Below, piece by piece: positions 57,901 through 64,000 of a DNA stretch of 64,000 nucleotides (position 1 is its first letter; every line of letters begins with the position of its first letter). The notes under the pieces are model-generated. The model saw nothing but the letters and a program-made list of their open reading frames with translations. It was not told the DNA's origin and made no database searches. This DNA comes from Strigops habroptila. Its lineage: Eukaryota; Chordata; Aves; Psittaciformes; Psittacidae. The stretch lies in the NCBI RefSeq assembly GCF_004027225.2, contig NC_044284.2, positions 40,286,420 to 40,350,419 of the forward strand. The letters run 5' to 3'. The translations under genes were made by a program, and so were the position numbers.

Positions 57901-60900
57901 ACAACATCCATTGCTCTTCCCTCATTTCTCCAGCTAGTTGTCCCATCGTAGAAGGTAACTGGGTTGGTTAAGTATGACTTCCCTTCATGCTGACTACTGC
58001 TGATCACCTTCTTGAATTCCACATGCTTAGAGATGGCTTCCGGGATGAGCCATTTCATCACCTTTCCGGGGATTGAGATGAGGCTGACTAGCCTATAGTT
58101 CCCAGAGTCTTGCCCTTTTTGAAGACTGGGTTGACATTTACTTGTTTCCAGTCCTCAGGCACCTCTCCTGATTGCCATGACCTTTCAACAACGTTCCAGT
58201 TATGCGAGCTGTACCGCCATGCCTCTGTAGTTGCAATGAGATCAAAGCCCCGTGACTGCACATAGGCCTGGTGTTTCCAAAGGACCATGCTTCAAGTGCT
58301 GGGCTCAGGTCTTGGGGCTTCGAAGTGTAATGGTGAGGAGATGGATGCTTTGGGGACATCAAAGGTGGCAGTGATGGATTCACTGACTTCTGAGCTTGTT
58401 GCTTTTCCTTTCTAGTCGACCTGCTAGGACTGGGGAGGTACAGTAATAAACAGGGCTTTTTGCTGGACCTTGATGGTTTCTTGGAGGATGCTTTAAAGTT
58501 TCATGAGTGTGGTTGGATTTGAGATCATCAAAAATGTATTCTTCCCTTGTAGGAAAACCCACTCCCTCTGAGCTTTCCCATCGATTACTGATTTCAAAAC
58601 TTGGCAAAGATAGAAGGGATTGTCCTTGGTAGAGCTCACTATACCAGGTGGGCAGGTTGCCTATCAAGCTGCTTGCTCGTGATGGGACTTGGAGGCTATA
58701 TCCATGCGAATGTGCCTCTGGGTGACTCAGCTTGGGGGTGAAGACCCCAGATTTGCTTTTGACCTTCTCAAAGTACATTGGAGAGTATTTGGCATGTTAC
58801 TACCCCTTAGGAAGTATCTGGTGCATTGTGCCAAAGGTGAGCCCAACAGTGGGATTTTGCTCCCAAGAAGGGGGACTCAGGGTGGTGAGATAATGCATGC
58901 ACTGTGGACTTGGTTGGTGTGACTTAGTGGGCTCTGCAGTGTGTTTATATTTATGCTACTGGGGAACTCAGTAGTCAGTCTCTGGTTGCTGCCTCTGCTG
59001 TCCTGGCAAGATATCTTTTGTTTGCTTAGTCTTCCTATTTTTAATTTCTTGTTCCTTGTTTGCTGTGAAGGCTGCTCCTTTCCTTCCATGTGAAGGAAAG
59101 GAGCATGTGAAGCAGTTGTCTGCCCTTGTGTCTTTTGTATCTTCCGAACTTTGTTATAAATGAGGCTATGAGTTGAGCACGCCAAAGACTTCTTTGGAGC
59201 TTTTGATCTCGCAAAGATGTGTGAGAGGGAGATTATAACCTCTGCAGCGTGAGCTGATAGATAAAAGGAAAGGGTTACTGTGAGCTGTAACCTCAGATGA
59301 CGAGAGGTCTGCGAGGAGAAGCAGAGGTGGGGGGGGGGGGGGGGGTGCTCCAGCATGGAGGCACTCTCTTAAAGGCACATGTGGCAAGTCCAGGGACTGA
59401 CTCAGTCGCTCCAGCATAGTATCAGGGCAGTGGAACTGCAGAAGTGACTTCTTTCCAGGGACGAGGTGGCACAAAGGTGCAGCTGCCCAAGGGACTGTGC
59501 AAGGTCTTGGGGATGCTGGTGAAGAGCCGAGTTGCATATCACAGTGGATCCTGGTGGGACCAGACCTCTCTGTTGTGTTATCCCGGGAAGCAGAGGAGCA
59601 GGGCTGGAAGAGGAACATGAAAGTGTAGAGGTGTCCAGGTCCAAGGGCTGGTTCGCAGCCCCTGACTTTGGTGCTAGACAAAGCAGCTTGCTCTATATAG
59701 CAAGCTGCAGCATACAGCTGGTGTGCTTAAATCTTCTTCTGTATGTTTAGGGGTGCAGTAATGCACTCCTTTGCTGCCCAAGGTAGAAGGTTTGAGGGCT
59801 AATTTCCAATAAGCCTCTGCTGGAGGATAAGTCTTGCTCACTCCTGCAAGCCTTCCTAAGCTGGGAGCTGCCAGGCAGCATGTGCCTTGAGGAAGCTGCC
59901 AGGTCTCCCCAGGGGTGACTGTCTCTGCGGGAGAGGGGGAACATGATCCTTATGTGAATGAGGGGAGAGCACTCCTGCCCAGCGGCTGTAGGCAGCCTGG
60001 GTGCTTTCGGGGAAAACAGCTGTCCCAGATGTGAGCTATTGTTCTAGCAAACACCACTGTCTCAGGGGCTCACTTGAAGGGGGCTGATTGTATCGAGATG
60101 GCAATTGTGAAGGAACAGTGTGTGTCCAATGGCTGGTGGGGTGGGGGGGTGTCACTCTTTGTCCTGATCTTCAGCTCTCCCCAGGGCTCCTCCTCATCTG
60201 ACCGTACCCTTGTCCACGAGTAGAGGACACCAGCTGAGACCCTGGCTAGGCTAGCGAGACCCCGGGAACTGAAATGGCAGAGTGGCGGGGAGCTCAGCAG
60301 CCGTCCTGTGGGACACCATCAGCTCAGCATTGACAGGGTCTCTGGGATGATTTAATCCGCTTTTGGGTTGGCAGGCTGAGCCGTGGCCATTGGAGTCGTT
60401 AAGCGAACACACTGCTTTTAGTTTTCCTTGGCCCAGCTGCCTCTGTTATTTAGGAAATCAAATTGCCCCTTTGCAGAGGGGCGAGAGGGAATGGGTCCAG
60501 CAGAGCCCAAACCCACCGAAATGGCATGAGGCAGAGGACTTTGCTGAGAGGCTTTGAGGAGGGTGAGGATGCTGAGCCTTTGTGACTGCAGCCTGCCAAG
60601 GGCTGTGCTGGGGAGCAGAGGCAGCCTCCGATATTTTTTTTGTTTGTGGTTAACATATGATTGTTACATTACAAAACTTCCCCAATAAATGATCTCGCGT
60701 CCTTTTTATATCCACAAGGAAGGCATTTTTAGAATGCTGGCTTGTGCACGCTGCGCTCCGGCTGGGACACCCAATCGCCTGGACCTAAAAATAAGTTGGA
60801 CGTTTGGGACTTGTTTTTTCTTTTTTTTTTTTTTAAAGTAGATAATAATAATAATTAAAAAAAAAAAAAAGAAAGAAAAAGGCGGGGGGAGAAGTTTGGC

Positions 60901-63900
60901 TTGAAAAGATTTCTTTTCCGCTTTTTCTCTGTCTCAATCCCTCTCTTGATCAATATCAAGGCTAGTAGTTTTTGCCCTTCAGTGAAAAGTTTAGGGTGAA
61001 TGTAGCAAAGCTTTGGATCTTTTAGCAAGATGACATTAGCATGATGGTGAAGAGTGCCTGAGAAGGATTTATTGACCACAGGGCTATGTGGTTCCCCTTG
61101 CAGAGGAACTGGGAGCTGTCAGCTAAATGCCGCTGGGAGTGTCCTCCAAGCTCAGCAAATTCATCCACTGTTGTCAGTCCTGTCAAAGGGTTGTCCTTCT
61201 GCCAGTGCCCAGGAGCTTTCAGTCTGACCAGATGAGACCAGCCAGAGACTGGAAGGGTGGCACCCTCATCTTCTGCTACCCTTTCATTGACTTCTGCTGC
61301 AAGACAATTGCCCCACTAATGGATGGGCATGCACATTGCAGCCTGCTGCGGGCTCATCTGAGCATCATCGAAAATCCTTCCTCTGCCTTGCAATGTCTGT
61401 GTTTCCTTTTCTGCTGCCCTACTAGTCAGGGAGGCTGGATGAAGAAGAGACTGACTTTTGCTTGTGACCTGATGGTCACCAGAACAGTTTTTGGAGATGA
61501 CTTCAAGCTAGGGGCTCTGTCTCCACCATCCATGCAGAAACTAGCTTGTGGTCTGACCCCTTTGCACTAGCCATGCCTTCTTTCAGGAGGGGACTGAGCT
61601 GTTTCTTGCTACATGTTATTCCATGCTTCAATCCAGCCCCAGCTGGTCCTAGCACACAGCTCCAGATGTACTCTGTACTCCAGGTGAAACCTGGCATGGA
61701 AGATGGTGTTGGTGGTGATGTGCATCAGACTTAGCATTTTGGCTGAGACAGGCTTTAGGCACATCCTTGCTGGCATTGTAGGGTCATCTTTACCATGATC
61801 ATCCAGTTCACAGCTCTCCCTCTTTCCCACCTTAGATCTGTCCTGTGGAGGAGGATACTGTGGAAGATGGGTGGAAAAGGAGGAGGAACCTGGTGAAAAG
61901 CCAGACACTTGCTTTCCATTTGACAGCAGTGGGATGTGGGTTTGCAAACATCTGCCTGTGCTGTGGACAAGGGTAATCCCAGCTCTTCTGCCAGGGAAAC
62001 TGAGGCACAGAAGTCTCGGACATCTTGCCTGCCCTGAGTCATGCAGCAACGAGGTACTGACATTGATGGTGGGACTCTGGCCTCCTGCGTCCTACTCCCT
62101 GGATGGGAAGGAGGCATTTAATGAAAGAAGATGAAGCTGCTTGGTCCTGGCTAAATGAAAGGCAAAACCCTATGCTCTTATTTAAGCAGTTCCCTTTTGT
62201 CTGGCTTGCTTTACTGAGCCTCCTGGCCCTGAGGCTCTGCTCAGCCACGTAAAGCCCATACAGTGCTGGGGGAGACCAGGAGTGTTGAGTGTTGAACCTA
62301 CCTGTGTTTTACCCCTTCTGCCTTCCCCCAGCAGATTGTGAACTGTGCTATAAAAATCGGCAGTGAAATTCAGGCTCCTGGGGACACGGACTTGTTTGCA
62401 GAGACCTTAAGACCTTCTTGAACCTGGAATGTTGCTTTGTACTTTTGATGCAGGCAAAATATAAGAGAAAGCTGATTTACAGGTCTGCTCTTGCGGGTTA
62501 GGTGGGATAGGGTTTATCTGTGCAACCTTGGATAGGTAAAAAGTGCTGTAAGACTTGGTCCTGACTCGGGATGTTTTTTATTTTCCTTTGAAGCAAACAA
62601 TCCAGGCAGAAAGTAAACCATACCTGGCTTTGTTTAGCTTGGAGCCTGCTCTAGAATAACTTGCCACTGTTCAGTTCTGCCTCAGAAAACCACAAGGGGC
62701 TGCAAACATTTCCCCATTTCCCCCAGCACTTCTCACTCAGCCTCTTTCACATATGTTCTGTGTAACAGCAGTGTCTCGTCAGCCAGCATCAACATTGTCA
62801 AAGAAAGACGAGCACTTACCCTGCGTGGTGGATAGCAAGCCTCTGCAAAGTGTGTTGGTGTGCACTGGAGCCGGGATGCTGCCTGCACTGGGCTTTGGAG
62901 CCTGGCCACCCAGAGCGATACTGGGCTCCCTTCCTTCCCCAAGCTGCTGCTTCACTGCCTTTCTCCCTGGCAGGGCTCCATTCCTTCCCCTAAATGGTTC
63001 AAAACTGGATCTTTAGCTCTGTTTCTTCTGAATTCTTCTAATGAACTCTCCACAGGCACTACTGTTTCCCTGTTTTTGGGGATGATGTCTCATGATGAAA
63101 GCTCCCATTTCCTTCTTACAGCCCCCATAGATGTGCAGTAGCTTCCTGACTTGCTAGGTACACTGTTAGGTCTGTGCTCTCGCAGGTGGCCAGGCACGTG
63201 CTCTAGGGGAATGACAACATATTTTCAGAGACCACTGTGTTGGTCTCTGAAACATCCTTCATGCCTGCCAAGAGTCGGGGGGTCAGTGCTGACAGCACCT
63301 GGAAAGCCAAACCCAGCAGGGTCCTACCACCCAAGCGTGCACAAGCCCTGGGGTTTGCACCCAGAGTCTGCACTTGGCCAGCAGCATTACACCCTCCTTG
63401 CGTGGTCTTGGGGTTCAGGGGGTGGAGGTGAGTGTTGCTGCAAGCAGGTGGGATGCTGTGTTATGGAAGTACTTAGGATGGCAGTGGGAGACACCTTACT
63501 GGGGTAGAAGCAGGCAGTAACCTGCAGTATTTGTCTCCTTTGCTGATTCCATTGATGAGGAGAAGCAACAGGCCATGGCTCTGAACTCTCTAATTCCTTC
63601 TTTGTGTGGTTTTTGAAGGGGAAGGTAGAAGGGAGCAGGAGGACAGAAGTCCCTTTGACATTTGGGAGTTTTCAGGTCCTTGTTTTTTCTTTGGCTTATT
63701 CTGTGGGGGTGATGTGTACCAAGTCTAGCTGTCCTGCACATGCATAGCTTGGGATCTCCTCTTTGCAATGGCTGAACCCGCAGGCTGGTTTCAAACAGAT
63801 AACAATCTTGGGCAACTGTGTTCTTGCAGGCTCATGAAGAAGGCAGCCAGGAGTGGGGAGCTGCCCCCGTGATAGGCAAAGATGGGGAATAACTGCAGCC

Positions 63901-64000
63901 TGTGCTGAGCCTTTGTAGACCTTGGAAAGCCCCTAGGGGTGATAACCCTAAATATGTGCCTTGGTTGGCTGCGTGTGTGAGTCAGTGCTTGCAGGCACCA
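46440..64000 (+). CDS. PAPPA2: PAPPA2 (pappalysin-2) gene, 5' part, two coding exons with introns; continues beyond the right edge
   Basis: Pappalysin-2 is a secreted metzincin zinc protease that cleaves IGFBP-5 and IGFBP-3, releasing IGF, and is inhibited by stanniocalcins. Two exons join in phase (a G at the end of exon 1 plus GT at the start of exon 2) to encode 518 residues plus two bases. The product has a signal peptide, a short prodomain, a laminin-G-like domain (from about residue 120) and Lin12/Notch repeats 1 and 2 (about residues 441-467 and 473-499). Mammalian PAPPA2 has about 1,790 residues; the HExxHxxGxxH catalytic module, the CCP modules and the third Notch repeat lie beyond the right edge. 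The features [26 protein letters not shown] and ECNNML favour PAPPA2 over its paralogue PAPPA. Confidence 0.95.
47515..47937 (+). repeat. CR1 LINE, 3' fragment
   Basis: It begins near AACAAGTCTTACAAGGAGTC and reads through the CR1 segment [18 protein letters not shown]. The YNYLKGGC segment, the GGTTTAGGTTGGATGTTAGG block and the AGGTCTTTCCAACCTGACTG block follow, and it ends in GATTCTATGCTTCTATG. It is 5'-truncated, same strand as PAPPA2, in its first intron. One reading frame stays open for much of its length, suggesting a fairly young copy. Confidence 0.93.
50991..51026. repeat. 18-base tandem duplication
   Basis: The unit GGCTCCCAGAGCCAGTGA occurs twice in perfect tandem (50,991-51,008 and 51,009-51,026), followed by a partial GGCTC. 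It lies in PAPPA2 intron 1. Confidence 0.95.
51966..53028 (+). CDS. PAPPA2: PAPPA2 coding exon 2 (LamG domain, LNR1 and LNR2)
   Basis: This 1,063-base exon lies between acceptor CTACTGCAG (ending at 51,965) and donor GTAGGT (53,029). It completes the laminin-G-like domain ([60 protein letters not shown]). It then encodes the conserved [17 protein letters not shown] and [14 protein letters not shown] segments. Two Lin12/Notch repeats follow, with spacing typical of calcium-binding LNR modules and Asp-rich ends (GYDGGDC, DFDDGDC). Sequons for N-glycosylation are NCS, NIS and NSS. The exon ends in DPDSPQ plus CG of an Arg codon. Reading past the donor gives an immediate TAG, which confirms the splice. 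Confidence 0.96.
54916..54950. repeat. (AAAAC)n microsatellite
   Basis: A short array of AAAAC units on the plus strand, preceded by GGGAAAG. Simple repeat in PAPPA2 intron 2. Confidence 0.93.
57550..58290 (-). repeat. CR1 LINE fragment: endonuclease start joined to reverse transcriptase, internally deleted
   Basis: Read on the minus strand, the piece near 58,160-58,280 encodes an endonuclease-type motif ([19 protein letters not shown]). It is followed at once by the pre-RT linker ([17 protein letters not shown]). The RT segment comes next: [35 protein letters not shown] and [12 protein letters not shown], then reversed sequence matching the FADD motif region near 57,640. Most of the endonuclease is missing between the first two parts. 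Several frameshifts make it non-functional. It lies in PAPPA2 intron 2, opposite to the gene. Confidence 0.88.
58291..58790. other. sequence flanking the CR1 fragment, with an unrecognised 132-codon open frame on the minus strand
   Basis: The minus strand is open from 58,778 to 58,380 (starts [11 protein letters not shown]). The predicted peptide is rich in Ser, Pro and His, with no domain I can name. It directly abuts the 5' side of the CR1 endonuclease fragment, so it might be degraded transposon sequence or simply a chance open frame. Confidence 0.3.
59329..59345. repeat. poly-G tract (17 G)
   Basis: An uninterrupted run of 17 G on the plus strand in PAPPA2 intron 2, preceded by GCAGAGGT. 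It could form a G-quadruplex and is likely unstable in length. Confidence 0.93.

Larger units (their letters stand above)
53029..64000 (+). other. PAPPA2: PAPPA2 intron 2 (incomplete)
   Basis: At least 10.97 kb. It has a T-tract at 54,068-54,086, an (AAAAC)n repeat at 54,916-54,950, a CR1 fragment at 57,550-58,290, a poly-G tract at 59,329-59,345 and A-rich patches near 60,820-60,880. I found no exon encoding the catalytic zinc motif, so the next exon is outside the window. Confidence 0.8.

Noticed and set aside
61127-61570. 147-codon plus-strand frame considered as the next PAPPA2 exon
   Set aside because: It has no HExxH motif, no pappalysin similarity and no acceptor in matching phase.

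Overview
This window is vertebrate nuclear DNA, most likely from a bird. The repeats are CR1 non-LTR retrotransposons of the avian type: 3' ends terminate in short ATTCTATG-like motifs, and there are 3'-tail and reverse-transcriptase fragments. Introns are short, the DNA has long AT-rich stretches, and the two gene starts lie in CpG islands. No prokaryotic or organellar signal was seen. The species cannot be named from the sequence.

Layout. Positions 1-18,706 (minus strand) hold the 5' part of COP1 (RFWD2), a RING-finger E3 ubiquitin ligase. Six coding exons are resolved to the base: 18,366-18,706; 11,943-12,002; 10,343-10,440; 8,847-8,923; 6,192-6,311; 3,685-3,753. All splice sites are GT-AG and the phases agree. 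The gene continues off the left edge. Its CpG-island promoter spans about 18,240-19,290. Positions 19,300-45,900 are intergenic, with two CR1 fragments, some AT-rich blocks that could be conserved noncoding elements, and a long AAAAG microsatellite close to the next gene. Positions 46,440-64,000 (plus strand) hold the 5' part of PAPPA2 (pappalysin-2), with coding exons at 46,440-46,932 and 51,966-53,028. Together they encode the signal peptide, a short prodomain, the laminin-G-like domain and two Lin12/Notch repeats. The zinc-protease catalytic exon is not in the window.

The two genes are transcribed away from each other (head to head). This matches the COP1/PAPPA2 neighbourhood I know from human chromosome 1q25. 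Nothing suggests they work in one pathway: COP1 acts in nuclear and cytosolic protein turnover, and PAPPA2 is a secreted protease that cleaves IGF-binding proteins.

I did not find a previously undescribed system. The observations most worth checking are four substitutions in a normally conserved stretch of COP1, the short Arg/Pro/Gly-rich PAPPA2 prodomain, a strong candidate splice acceptor in the PAPPA2 5' leader, and a CR1 copy with an internal deletion.
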